This document shows, one piece after another, positions 44,976 to 56,004 of a stretch of DNA of 64,000 bases (positions are counted from its first letter, which is position 1; every line of letters starts with the position of its first letter). The notes under the pieces are model-generated. The model had not been told where the DNA came from and searched no databases. It was given only the letters and a program-made list of their open reading frames with translations. Source of the stretch: Athripsodes cinereus (Eukaryota; Arthropoda; Insecta; Trichoptera; Leptoceridae); the NCBI GenBank assembly GCA_947579605.1, contig OX388310.1:4154001-4218000 (forward strand), in the 5' to 3' direction. The translations under genes were made by a program, and so were the position numbers.

Positions 44976-46416
44976 CTAATCTATAAATGTTTTGCTTTAT
45001 AATTTATACCTTATTATTATAAAGAAAAATATATTCGAATTGTGAAATATTTTAATAACAAACAAATAAAATAACAAATGAATGCACCAAACATAATAAA
45101 ACACGTACAATCTAGACCAAGAGAAAATAAATGAAACTCTGTATTTTCCACATCAACTTTCCATACACCTGCAGAAATTATGAAACTGTGTAATTTGTAT
45201 TTGGAACTGAGGTTATATTTTTCATCTTTATTTGTAATCTAATAAAGGTGTCGATAGAGAAAATACCTTTACTAGTATACATATTTATAACTGTTGAAAT
45301 ATTTGTAAGTAACTGAAAATAATATTCAAGAAATAAACATTGATATATCACATAATATTTCAGTTTATTGCTACAAGTATATCCACAGGGAAATTAGAAA
45401 ACCTAAACAAATCGTAATAAAATTCGTTCGGTACAGAATCAATACCGATGTTTTTTTTTCATAATTATAAATGGTCCATTTCTCTTATCGGTGAAGCTTG
45501 GATAAATATTTATATAAACTTTAAACATTATAGTTTTTAAAGGTAAATATATTTTTTTAATAAAATATGTGAGTTTATTTTAAACCCTTATAAACCATTT
45601 GATACTCTACAGTTTATAATGACATGTTTGTTCTGTAAAGACAAAGTAATTTGGCAGTGAGATTTCAACGCTCAGATTTGAATTTCGAACAGAAGTATTT
45701 TCAGTCTTAAATGAGGCAACAATGTGGACTTAGAAAGCTTAAATTAAATAAGTCTCCTTTATAAGCAGGTTGTAAACTGGTGTACTTCAGTGAACTGCAT
45801 TTTTATTAAATTTCCCTGCAATAATTTTCAAACAACTAGATAATAAATAACCAGAACGGAAGCTAATGGAATTAAATATGTATCATTCCTGAATAAAAGT
45901 GCAGCATTTACTTCCCTCTTTACTCCATTAGGTAAAGGAATAGTCGTTTTATATAAATTAAGTTTACAAGTTAACATGTACCTTCTGTTTCCATTGTTAT
46001 AATGTGCTCTGGACGCGAGCTTTATAAATTTAATAGAGTTGCGTGACTGTTAAACCTTCCTAAGAACTAAATATTCGTTATTTTTAACTTGGTTCTTGCA
46101 CTTTTTGTCTTATTTTACTACAGATACATTTATAAGAGGTCTGCGCGAAGTCCATAACACATAAGAACTCTCTTGAAAGATCCTTGTCCAGTGCTGCTTC
46201 CAAAATCTTTAACTTGTTTGTAAATGTTAACGGGTACTTGGTGCCTAGCATATATTATTATTATTTTATTTTTTGTTATTAATAAGTTATACTTCATAGA
46301 ATAGTTTTACAGAGATTTGTTGCATTTTGATTGCTAATATTGTTATAGCCTACCTACATACCTTGTATTCTTTTTTTTTGATGTGTTCTTTGTACCATCA
46401 TACCTATTCTTATTAT

Positions 46417-46417
<1 letters not shown>
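44976..46417. other. AT-rich spacer
   Basis: Nothing recognised. Confidence 0.4.

Positions 46418-46418
<1 letters not shown>

Positions 46419-46490
<72 letters not shown>
46419..46490. repeat. 72-nt T homopolymer (poly-A tail on the minus strand)
   Basis: Uninterrupted T from 46419 to 46490, immediately followed by the 3' end of family P on the minus strand. It is best read as the poly-A tail of a recently retrotransposed sequence. The poly-Phe and poly-Lys frames here are artefacts. Confidence 0.85.
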
Positions 46491-46497
<7 letters not shown>

Positions 46498-46592
46498 TAT
46501 ATCTGGGTTTTGTTATAAACCCAAATACAACCTTATACACCTTTCACAGTAAGCTAAAAGCTTGTGTCGTGAAAGGGGAGTTTGCCGGCTTG
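46491..46592 (-). mobile_element. Poly-A-tailed repeat (family P), copy 3
   Basis: AAAGATATATCTGGGTTTTG, TATAAACCCAAATACAACCT, ACACCTTTCACAGTAAGCTA and GTGTCGTGAAAGGGGAGTTT. Very close to 32638-32733. Identity not recognised. Confidence 0.65.
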
Positions 46593-46689
46593 TATTATAT
46601 TATTAGGTACCACTTGTTTGATAACATTATTTTGCTGTGTACCTATGCATTGCTGATGTGTTTGTGTGGGTAGATACTTTTGTTATATA

Positions 46690-46985
46690 TTTTCACTATC
46701 TGTTGTTTTTATTGTATTTTTTTTCTCCATGTTAGAGGCTTATATAGCCGTTCACTGTGTAAATAAATAAATAAATAAATATTTATTAATTTATATCATT
46801 TAACTTACACAATGTACGGTCTATCAAAATAGTCTGTACAGTAAAATAACATAAAAAACACACATTTGAAACAAACGAAATCATCATAATTATAAGATAA
46901 AATGAAAACAAAAAAAAGGAGTTCATGGGACTTGAATGGAAAGCATGTATCTTCGAACAAATCCGCTCATAGCACTTTTTTTCGA
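46690..46985. repeat. Two abutting LINE tails (plus then minus)
   Basis: Plus tail ends GTGTAAATAAATAAATAAATA (46759-46780); a minus tail begins at once (ATATTTATTAATTTATAT) and runs toward GGACTTGAATGGAAAGCATG. Confidence 0.4.
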
Positions 46986-47099
46986 AAACACATAGCTATT
47001 AGGTATATAATAATAATAATATAAATTAAACCAATCACCCTTTTATAAATCCAGACAAGATAATTATACCAGGGGTGCAAAATTTTTATCGTACTAATA

Positions 47100-47235
47100 C
47101 AGTGGATTCGAATTTCAAATTCAAATATTTTGATTGAGGAATATTTTATAATAAAATTTAAGTTTTATCAAAAATATAAAACACAGTTCTTTGTCTCAAA
47201 GTTGAACAGAGCTCGTGCTTTGAGGGATAATTATA
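47100..47235 (-). mobile_element. LINE family Q, copy 2
   Basis: Shares AACAGAGCTCGTGCTTTGAG, GGATAATTAT and the TTTCAAATTCAAATATT tail with the copy at 44222. Confidence 0.5.
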
Positions 47236-47249
47236 TTCATTCATTCGTA

Positions 47250-47460
47250 GCATGATCCACAACTGGGATAGCTAGCAGATTTATTGCACAATTATAATAA
47301 ACATGTAGATTGTGTTGTCCATACAGATAAAAAATAAGACATTTAGAATGGGTGGCAAAATCTCATGGCTGAATTGAAGATGTAACATGTCTTTATATTT
47401 TCGAGTTACTGCCTTTTGCATGACACTCGAAAACTTACAGAAAATTTATATGTTTGTTTA
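47250..47460 (-). repeat. Repeat family A, copy (minus, long)
   Basis: GGGATAGCTAGCAGATT, ACATGTAGATTGTGTTGTCC, GAATGGGTGGCAAAATCTCA and ACTGCCTTTTGCATGACACT. Includes the upstream part. Confidence 0.6.
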
Positions 47461-47797
47461 TTTAAATAACTTAATATATTTGCTTGTGTATTATTATTTA
47501 AACATTTTTTTTGTTTATAAGCTCATCAAATATTTTCTCATAATACTTAGATTTTAACAAATGAAAATCGAATGAGACATATTTCTTACCGATTCATTTG
47601 GAAGTATTTCATCTTTTTGTGAATAACAGGAGGCAAATACAAAAAAATGAGCATGTTATTAAAAAGCTCCTCGACAAACTTTATGGAAATATAATGAAAA
47701 CAAAATTTCAATATATTTATATAATGGAGTTTTACAAAATCAACGTCGACTCAATCAATAAACTTTATGGACTTTGTTTTGAAAAGGGATATTAAAA

Positions 47798-48054
47798 TCT
47801 GTACCTGAGAGCCATTTAGTCTTAGGTACTAAAATGCCATTTTCAAATTCAATTTTTTAATAGAAAAAATCTCAATATTTTACTAGTAATAAGCTGAATA
47901 TAGTATACACAGCTTATTACATAGACCCTATAGTATAGACCCTAAGCATATCTGTACTTAAGACTAAGGACTAATGTGTTTTTTTCGCTTTTTTCGTAAC
48001 TTTGGCATTTTTGACAAAAATGCACTTAAGTCTTAATGGCTCTCAGGTACAGAA
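47798..48054. mobile_element. MITE-like fold-back element, 257 bp
   Basis: Terminal inverted repeats of about 45 bp: TCTGTACCTGAGAGCCATTT and TAGTCTTAGGTACTAAAATG on the left, complementary to CATTTTTGACAAAAATGCAC..TTAAGTCTTAATGGCTCTCA..GGTACAGA on the right. Confidence 0.65.
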
Positions 48055-48474
48055 ATAATCATTAAAATACTGAAATTCAAAGAACTCTTTGTATTTTGAA
48101 AATGTTATGTTAGGTATAAAAGCTTTTTTTTAATATTGCAAAATACGAGAAAATTCGCAGGAATAATAGGCTTCAAAATAATTTTGAATTCTTTCGTATT
48201 TCCAAGAATTTCCACTGTTATGATTTGAATATAAAATAATTTAATTTGTATGTTTGGTTAAATACAAAAAACATATTTAGTGTAGGCAAATAAATCTAAA
48301 ATCATTATAACATTATATTCAAAGTATTCCTTTTTTCGTAAAAATTATTCTTGGAATCAATCAAAGAAGGAACTTGAAGCTTTTTACAAACAAAACGAAG
48401 CGATCGTTTCAGAGAATACATTTATTTAGGGTTTTCTTGATATTTTTAAATGTTATATTTTTTCTAATACCACC

Positions 48475-48625
48475 AACCAGTGCAGTGGTTAGATGGAAGA
48501 AATCACTTTATAGTGATAATCTTGCCACTGCACATCGTCCTAGTTTTTAAAATTTTATATTATTTTGTTAACACTGTTATGTAATGATGATGTGCAAGAA
48601 GAATAAATAAATAAATAAAAAAAAC
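48475..48625 (+). repeat. LINE 3' end with TAAA tail
   Basis: CAGTGGTTAGATGGAAGAAA, AGTGATAATCTTGCCACTGC and AAGAATAAATAAATAAATAAA. Same class as 34520-34675. Confidence 0.5.
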
Positions 48626-48689
48626 CACAATGAGAGTGAATTTGAAATATTTAATTTTAAAAACAAAGCTTTTTTAAATCATACTTACT

Positions 48690-48800
48690 TTACCATGCCA
48701 TCATGACATATTTTGCATGTCATAAACATGCAAACTATTCTCTCCGTGCAACAAAAAAATAGATATTTGGGAAGAGATCGTGGAACTTGCCATCTTTCTA
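48690..48800 (-). repeat. Repeat family A, copy (minus)
   Basis: CATGCCATCATGACATATTT, GCATGTCATAAACATGCAAA and CTCTCCGTGC. It preserves the GCATG..ATAAACAT site that is occupied by a Harbinger element in the 52.2-kb copy. Confidence 0.55.
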
Positions 48801-48894
48801 TTGATTATAATATTTAGTTTGAATGCATTCTTCTATAAAATTCTATTCATTGTGATTAGTGTACAGAAAATAATGAACATATAAATAAGATATT

Positions 48895-49120
48895 CAGGAT
48901 GACGTGTGGCAAACCTCATCGCTTAAGATGTATAATGTCTTAAGTTTTTCGAATTTCTCGAAAAATAACAGAAAAGAATCGGAAACCAATTGTTTGCCGG
49001 GTGCTCCACGGATGATTTTTTTTATATCACGGAAATTACGGTCTGCATATTCATAACATGAAGTTAGTCTGCTGGCTACCTCACAAGTGGGTAAAGTGAT
49101 AGTAGTATATTTCATAGCTT
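48895..49120 (+). repeat. Repeat family A, copy (plus)
   Basis: GATGACGTGTGGCAAACCTC, ATCGCTTAAGATGTATAATG, GGGTGCTCCACGGATGA and GTCTGCTGGCTACCTCACAA, but segments are rearranged relative to the 40.1-kb copy. Confidence 0.5.
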
Positions 49121-49174
49121 TTGATGTACATGCTATTTTAGATACATTTGAATGTTCTTAAATAGGCTATTAAT

Positions 49175-49312
49175 CAATCATCGCCCTCAACGCTCCTTTC
49201 AGAAGCACAGGTCAGAAACCAACCTCCTTCATTTAGAACGACTCTGTGCCAATTCTGTCACCTCTTCCTACGACATTCCTTGAATTCTGATGTTGTTGCA
49301 TTATATAATACC
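49175..49312 (-). pseudogene. LINE family D 3' end, copy 4
   Basis: AATCATCGCCCTCAACGCTC, CTCTGTGCCAATTCTGTCAC and CGACATTCCTTGAATTCTGA match 24903-25026 with substitutions. Confidence 0.6.
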
Positions 49313-49575
49313 AACATACATACATACATACATCTTCTTCCCCTTGTCCTAGTTGGGTCGGGGGCCCATTGCGCCCAGGTACCTCCTCCAGATATCCCTG
49401 TCCACCGCTGCTTCCAGGACCTCTGGCCACTCCAAACCAAGCCTTTCAACACACAAGTTTGACACCTGCCCTTGCCAGCTTCTTCTAGGGCGGCCCACCG
49501 GTCTTCTGCCCTCTCCCACAGCCTCCAAAGATCTAAGTGGTAGTCTGTCTTCTGGCATGCGGAGAACGTGACAAT
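49313..49575 (-). pseudogene. LINE C-terminus (different family) with (ATGT)n tail
   Basis: The minus frame 49349-49558 reads MPEDRLPLRSLEAVGEGRRP, VGRPRRSWQGQVSNLCVERL, and DRDIWRRYLGAMGPRPN then a stop, followed by a (TGTA)n tail (plus-strand CATACATACATACATAC). V-G-R-P-R-x-x-W ... D-R-x-x-W-R-R is an RTE-like endonuclease-reverse transcriptase ending. Frame unbroken but 5'-truncated. It abuts the family D copy. Confidence 0.75.
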
Positions 49576-50228
49576 GTTTGCAAATTTTGTTGATTTACTA
49601 ATTGTAATTGATTTGGCTGTGTGTTGTTATCTATGTTATAACTGATTGTTTGTAAGAGAAAATAAAAATAAAATAATAAGAATATATATATTTACAGGAC
49701 ATTTGATTATTTATTTAAATAAAAATTAGAACGCCATAAAAAAGCTACGTAAAAATGCTTCACGTAATGACATTGTATAATTGAATTTCACGTAACGTGA
49801 TTAATAACGTATCCGAAACATAAATCACTACTATCAATATGTCCACCTCGACTTTCCATTCAATCTATAACGTAATATGGATTGTACACGAACCTTTATA
49901 ATATTATACACTGATTACATATATGATATTATTATGTAGGTATGAGAGATGAAACGTGTATCCGATAACTATCTGGTCTGCGACCAATCCGGATTTAGTT
50001 GTGGCATCCGACCAGATATAGAATAGGGAATCAATAACATAACGGATATATCCTGACATATATTATTATTATTTTAAAAATATCATTCTGCGCTGGGACT
50101 CTAACAACTTTTAGTCGAGGCGATCTCAGCAGGAAAAATGAAGAAAAAATACAAGTGAAAAAACAAAAAAAAAATATATCATCAAAAAGAAACAGAATCA
50201 AAGCACAGTCTCTATCCTGGCGATAAAG

Positions 50229-50485
50229 TCATTGTATGTTATCTGGTTGTTGGTTTTCGGGTTTGCCATGTCTTGATTTGTTAAATCGACGTTTCGGTGC
50301 ACTTGCTGGTCCCATCTTCAGGATATGATCAGCATATGAGGATATGGATATGGTCATATCCTGAAGATGGGGCCAGCAAGTGCACCGAAACGTCGATTTA
50401 ACAAATCAAGACATGGCGAACCCGAAAACCAACAACCAGATAGTGAAGATCGCCATGAAAGCCTTCAAACCTCATTGTATGTTAT
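50229..50485. mobile_element. Palindromic insertion (Penelope-like motif) with 14-bp target duplication
   Basis: TCATTGTATGTTAT at 50229-50242 and 50472-50485 flanks a 229-bp insert. The insert has 86-bp inverted arms (50243-50328 and 50354-50439; about 3 mismatches) around 25 nt, plus a one-sided tail (50440-50471). Each arm holds CTGAAGATGGG...CACCGAAACGTCG, a motif class found in Penelope-like element ends. No coding region. Confidence 0.65.
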
Positions 50486-50739
50486 GTTGAAAATATTGAC
50501 AAAACATAATATATGAAGTTTGAAATGATGGTCGGTGAACTGATAGTGGTCATGGATTTTTAATCGAGATATCCTAGCTCCTGAGCCTAGCCGCTGCCTT
50601 CCTTTTCCATATTTAGGACACAAGCATATTGTTTACTGTGAAGGGATTGAGGATGTGTTTGAACTCAATTTTAAATTCAGATTAATTTCTCAAAATTCTT
50701 CTTAAATTCTTAAATTAAATTCAAAAACATCTTAAATTC

Positions 50740-50872
50740 AGCGATGAGGCTTGCCACCCATCCTGAATGTCTTGGTTTTATATTGACACGAAGAGGACAG
50801 TTTGCATGTTCCTTACATGCAGCTGATCTGCTGGCTACCCCACTTGTGGGATATGCCGTGATGGTATAGAGA
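50740..50872 (+). repeat. Repeat family A, best-preserved 3' part
   Basis: TTCAGCGATGAGGCTTGCCA, CCATCCTGAATGTCTTGG, CACGAAGAGGACAGTTTGCA, GCAGCTGATCTGCTGGCTAC and CCCACTTGTGGGATATGCCG then TGATGGTATAG. Used here as the reference copy. Confidence 0.7.
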
Positions 50873-51994
50873 GAGAATTTCTCAAATAATCGATGCAAAT
50901 TGATAATTTGATTGATATAGAGAGATACATTATTAGACATATTTTTTGGATAAATTACCTAAATATAATATATTTAGAGTATTAAATTTAAGACATTTTG
51001 CTTTGAGATGAAACATCGTTACCTTATTTGGTAGTGCCTCGGAAGAACCAAATTGGACAAAGCAGTTATCGCGCATTATCAATTTAGCAGTTATAAATTT
51101 AGCTACCTGGAGACATACCGAAGAATTTGAAATTCTCTCTAATAAACTACAATGATAGCTTCACGTATAGGTATTATTGTAAAAACTTAAGTGGAAGTAT
51201 CTCATGCTGGATTCAATCAATTACAGATAGATAGTAATGTGGCTATCCTAACCTACTTACTTAGATAATATTTTCCTTTGGAGAAATTGTACGGTCATTA
51301 ATCCAGCCATTTTATGAGAAAAGTATAACTTAATCCTGCCTAAGACAATTCGTAAGCATTTGAAAATTAATCTCGTTTCCTATTAAATATAGCGATATAT
51401 ACCATATACCTACCAAATAAATAAAGATAGCAAAATCTGTTGGTTTGACGGATGAGGTGTATTTGAAGTAGCATTCTTAATATCCATTTATTTTGTTTAG
51501 AATCTTGTCGGATAACCGTTAGCCAATATCCAACAAAACCATTGTTCATCGCATCATTAATGGATTTACCTACTCGTATGAATTTATCATTAAACCCATG
51601 TCTATATTATTGTTGAGCAATAGAATTCCAATTTTATGTAAAATACGATAACATGCCTAGCAGTTAGCAGAATTAGGTACAGCGTACATATCTACAGGAT
51701 GTTGATTGATTTTATCCTCAAAGGATATTGATCGTTTTCTTGTATTTCATCTTGAAATCCTCAATTTCTCAAAGAAATTGAATAAATACAAATGCCTTTG
51801 ATAGATTACTCCAGATTCTATGTATATTATATATTCGATAGATTATATTTAAATTTGTAAACGTATAAACGTTCATTTGCGCACATACGAGTACTGGAAT
51901 TTCGATGAAGTGATTATCAAGAAAATTCGCTCATATTATTGATTTTTGTATTCATAAACATGTAAGCTTATTAAATTAAAGTTATATTTCCGCT
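50873..51994. other. AT-rich spacer
   Basis: Nothing recognised. Confidence 0.4.
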
Positions 51995-52128
51995 GGCTCG
52001 AGCAGGGCTGCAATAAGAGCTCAACCACGCCACGACGCCGAGAGCGTTGGTATACCTTACTCATGATCCCACACAAGGCGTCGTGGGGTTGTTGAGCTCT
52101 TATTGTAGCGCTTCTTATAACTCGAGCT
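51995..52128. repeat. 134-bp hairpin
   Basis: GCTGCAATAAGAGCTCAACC..ACGCCACGACGCC (52008-52041) pairs with GGCGTCGTGG..GGTTGTTGAGCTCTTATTGTAGC (52077-52109); an outer CTCGAG pair extends it. Length and shape resemble either a MITE or a small-RNA hairpin. Confidence 0.6.
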
Positions 52129-52199
52129 TTATTGATTCATACATCAGTAAATAAGATTGAAGAGATATTATTTGAAAGGCATTTAAATTTGAATGTTTT

Positions 52200-52265
52200 G
52201 TTGTATGCCATAGTCATATCATGGCATAAGATAAGTGGGGCAACCAGTAGACTAACTGCATGTTA
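52200..52265 (-). repeat. Repeat family A, left part of a copy split by a Harbinger element
   Basis: ATCATGGCATAAGATAAGTG, GGGCAACCAGTAGACTAACT and GCATGTTA. It continues at 52800 with TTATAAACATATACGTCATT. Confidence 0.6.
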
Positions 52266-52799
52266 TGGTGTTCTCACTTTGGCGAATATCGCCAGGGCAC
52301 CAAAATATCGCCAGCCATTTGAACCGTGTGAACAAAATGACAGCTAGTCTGAAACGATAAAAATCAGTAGAAACGATATCGTCTCGAGTTGACCACCTTC
52401 CAACTTTCTCGGCCGATTGAACGATTTGCGCATGCGCAGATATGCGCGGCGTTCGTATCTATGGTAAAAGCTTTATAACCTATAAATTTTATGTTTCCCG
52501 CTTTGTGACAGCTGTTATCTTTTTGTTGGTTTGTGGCATTTGTTTCCTTAATTAAAAGGCGCCTTATTACCTCTACTATAACATTTTCGACTAAAAATAA
52601 ACACTTCGCGATCTCCATCTCGACGTCCGCCATTTTGAAAACAGTGTCAAAATCAAAGCGCATCTGACATATCGTTTCTAAATCGGTGGACTGTGTGAAC
52701 AGGTGTGACGATCAATGGGCGTACGGCGAATTTTGTTTTTTCGCCTGACGTTATATTTTGAAATACGCCTGGCGATATTCGCCAAATGTGAACACCCCA
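52266..52799. mobile_element. PIF/Harbinger-type DNA element, non-autonomous, 534 bp
   Basis: Terminal inverted repeats of about 30 bp: TGG..TGTTCTCACTTTGGCG and AATATCGCCAGG on the left; CCTGGCGATATTCGCC and AAATGTGAACACCCCA on the right. Flanked by TTA on both sides (52263-52265 and 52800-52802), the usual Harbinger 3-bp duplication. A 99-codon minus frame (52364-52663) with MADVEMEIAKCLFL is too short for a transposase and at most a relic. The family A copies without insert show the empty site GCATGTTATAAACAT-like. Confidence 0.75.
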
Positions 52800-52918
52800 T
52801 TATAAACATATACGTCATTGTCATCTTAGTGGAATATTCATTGCATGGGTTTGGTCTGTTGTTTACCCCAGTTGTGAGATATGCCGTGATGGGATAGTAG
52901 TAATAGTAGTTGTATTTG
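52800..52918 (+). repeat. Repeat family A: rest of the split copy, then a plus-strand 3' end
   Basis: After TTATAAACATATACGTC the sequence passes into GGTCTGTTGTTTACCCCAGT, GAGATATGCCGTGATGGGAT and a TAGTAGTAATAGTAG tail, that is, a second family A 3' end in the opposite orientation. Confidence 0.55.
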
Positions 52919-53041
52919 ATTCAAAGAAAATTATACTTAGGTTCTGATATCCTTCATATCTCTGCTATTTGTAAAAACCCTCTTTAATTAATTTCCACGG
53001 TTTTTGGTCTCAAGAAATATGAAACAATATTTTAAATGTTA

Positions 53042-53115
53042 ACTACTACTACTACTATACCATCACGGCATATCCCACAAGTGGGGTAGCCAGCAGACCA
53101 GCTGCATGTAAGAAA
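53042..53115 (-). repeat. Repeat family A, 3' end (minus)
   Basis: ACTACTACTACTATACCATC then ACGGCATATCCCACAAGTGG and GGTAGCCAGCAGACCAGCTG. A clean 3' end with its trinucleotide tail. AAGAAACATGTTTAAATGTTA is duplicated just beyond (53108-53155). Confidence 0.65.
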
Positions 53116-53159
53116 CATGTTTAAATGTTAAATGTAAGAAACATGTTTAAATGTTAAAC

Positions 53160-54100
53160 ATCTTATTAATTGTTATATTCTGAATAGACGTTTATGTTGT
53201 TCGACTTCAAAGCAGTTTTTGACAGCGAATAAATCGTATGATAACCTTTTTATTAATTTTACCCATTTATAAAATAGTATATCAACTATGAGTTTATTAG
53301 TATTCTGTTGATCCAACGGAAAAAAAAACTAATAAAACACTAAAAATAATACAGTGAAATATTTATCAATGAATTAATTGAAACATTTGATGAATACCTT
53401 CATAGATTTAAGTAACGTGATATAACGTCGTTGCATATTCAAAAAGGGGTACCTATGTAAATTTATAAATGTTTTATAAAGTGATTCTTAGTATCGAATG
53501 GCGAATGACAAGGCGATATACATCGTTGCATACTGGAGTGGCAAGGTCTGAAGTCCGGACCCGAAAAGTAAGTAAGTATCGAATATTAAAATTCAATACC
53601 TACTTGAAGAATAATATCACATGTCAAAAAAAAGTCCAAGCAACAATTTTAATGTCCTAATGAACAGTTTTTAAAGAGTACCTATGCCTAAATACAAATA
53701 TTCGCACATACCTACCTCATTTTGAATATTCAACGACGATAAAATTGGTTTCCATAAATTTCATTGTACTATGTTACAAGCCTTCAATTATAGTAAATCC
53801 GTGCACGTAACACAACGTTCATTTGGTTGAAGTTTGTCAGTCAGATAGTGCACTACTCAATAATAATTCCTTTGACTAGGTACCTAAATTCCCGTCTTTT
53901 TTAAAATGCATCACCTAATCCACTTTTTAGCAGAGCACAATACCTACTATGCATATTGAAAAATACTTTGCATGTGTGAAATATGTACGGTACGTTCCAA
54001 TATATTTTAGATGAGCATACGTGAGAGTACTATTAATAATTTACTTTGACGAATAAAGCAATATTGGAAATCCGAAAAGGTTCTACGTCATACATAGGCA
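53160..54100. other. AT-rich spacer
   Basis: Nothing recognised. Confidence 0.4.
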
Positions 54101-54112
54101 CCATTTACGTAT

Positions 54113-54460
54113 TTGATTTTATCTAATGTAATCCATTGGTCGGAGCACGTCGAAAATGAAGAAGTATTAACCAGGGTAGGCGAAAAAAGACAACTCCTTA
54201 AGAGAATCAGCCAACAACGAGCTAACTGGATTGGCCACAACATCAGGCACCCAGGACTACTCATCGCCATCGCAGAGGGTAAGACCGAGGGGACAAATGG
54301 CAGAGGCCGACCAAGAGACGCATATATGGACCAACTGAAGAGAGACATGAACTGTGGTTCATACGTAGAGCTAAAAAGACTGGCTGAGAATAGAGACGAA
54401 TGGAGAAGAAAAACCAAACTCGTTGCAGACCAATCCAATGGATTGTAACTCATTATATGT
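54113..54460 (+). pseudogene. LINE reverse transcriptase C-terminus, 111-codon open frame
   Basis: HWSEHVENEEVLTRVGEKRQ, LLKRISQQRANWIGHNIRHP, GLLIAIAEGKTEGTNGRGRP and ELKRLAENRDEWRRK. R-x-x-W-I-G-H-x-x-R-H, G-R-G-R-P-R and L-A-x-x-R-x-x-W-R are standard in the C-terminal part of LINE reverse transcriptases. The frame is intact to its stop at 54448 but lacks the catalytic RT core, so it is a 5'-truncated copy. The frame on the other strand (54088-54453) is a shadow. Confidence 0.75.
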
Positions 54461-54739
54461 ATAATGTATGCATGTTTATATATGTAGGTCTGTAATTAAT
54501 TCATTGATTTCAAACTTTTTCATTTTGGTTTCCTGTTTTTTTATTTGTATGTTTTGTTATTAATTGTGATTATTTAGGAAGACATATACTTATTTTTTAT
54601 GGTAAAGTTTAAGGTTGACAGAAACTTTTTACTAATCGTCTGATGATGGAGTCGAGAGTCTCCGAATACTAGTACGCGAAGTTAATAAAAGTCAATTGGA
54701 AATTAACTACATACTTACTGTGTTTTTTTCACTTATCTT

Positions 54740-54840
54740 GACTGGCAGACGTTGCTCGCCAACAAGTCCGCCTTTTGGCCTAATTTTGTAAATTATCTCG
54801 TCAATCGGGCAATAAAGATTTATTTATTTATTTATTAACG
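54740..54840 (+). repeat. LINE 3' end with TTTA-type tail
   Basis: ACTGGCAGACGTTGCTCGCC, AACAAGTCCGCCTTTTGGCC and GGGCAATAAAGATTTATTTATTTAT. Confidence 0.45.
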
Positions 54841-55654
54841 TTTCATATAATTGGTTTTATGGACTATTTACATTTGTTACAAATATATTTATTTGAATAC
54901 AATGGTATGTCGTTGGTGCATACAACTTGAAATCTCAAAATCAATAGTTTTGATATAATAGATAAATCATGATATGACAGTTTGAAAGACAGTACCAAAT
55001 TGAAATGCTACATACTATATATTATTGAAATACTTGGATAACAGTACAAAGAAGCTTCTTATTTTATAATTATTATTATAATAGAAATAACTTAAACATT
55101 AAAAGCAAACATCAACAAAGACGGGCTTATCGTACCTATATGCGATTTCTTTCAGCCAAATATCTAGATTGCACTATAAACAAATCTCAGAATGCAGAAT
55201 TTTCAACGGAATGAGCAAAATTTTCGAAATCAGGTCAAAAATTTACGTAATACTCCAAGAATGTCGCACAATTAAATTTAGATATTTGCATTATCATTTC
55301 TATTGTTCCGACTTGTGCATGCGCATTTTATTCTATGTGCATAGTTTACTGTGTAATACTTGATCCAATTATAACCCTGCATAACTCGATATTGCACTGG
55401 AGTCGTATGACGATATTGAAAATAGTGCAATTCTACGAATTCTACATCGTATTTGAATAATATGATATCTGTTGACCGTTGTACGTATCTACGTATGTTC
55501 TTCAAGTAATTCTCGATTGAATTTTCTGTTTAATTAAAATAATATTCCTGTAGATTTTTAGATCTAACATATTTCATTCTTTTTCACACTACTTTTGAAA
55601 AATTGGAGGCAATACAAGGAGTTTTCATCGAACGCAACAATTATCGAAGAAAAT

Positions 55655-55830
55655 TAATTGACCTATACCGATGTTATATACGTCTTGGCTGCGCAGCATA
55701 AGAGACTGAACCGGGATGAGACATGTGGGGGAGCTGTTCCGGGTCGCGCAAGATAGAGAAGCCTTCACCAGAGTGATTGCCAACGTCGGGGGGACCTGAT
55801 ACGGCACGAAAAGAAGAAGAAGAAAAGCGA
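55655..55830 (+). pseudogene. LINE C-terminus with (AAG)n tail
   Basis: Plus strand: ELFRVAQDREAFTRVIANVG, G and T with a stop, followed by GGCACGAAAAGAAGAAGAAG. A-Q-D-R-x-x-F-x-x-V is the LINE C-terminal signature. Only 40-50 codons remain. Confidence 0.65.
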
Positions 55831-56004
55831 TGTTATGTAAAGTAAATTTGTAACAATGTAAGTTGCAATTAATATTTTAAGACCAATTTAAAAAAAAAAT
55901 TAAGCTATCATGAAGATATTCTGGATGGGTCTTTATTTTATCAAACACCATTCTTTCGCGATTTCGAGTATTTATAACACTCATATTTTACTTACTTTTT
56001 CAGC

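Noticed and set aside
46327..46673. Open frames with long Phe or Lys runs
   Set aside because: They are translations of the 72-nt T run.
52364..52663. 99-codon minus frame as a host gene
   Set aside because: It is wholly inside a DNA element and too short for a transposase.
54088..54453. 121-codon minus frame
   Set aside because: Antisense shadow of the LINE fragment on the plus strand, which carries the recognisable motifs.
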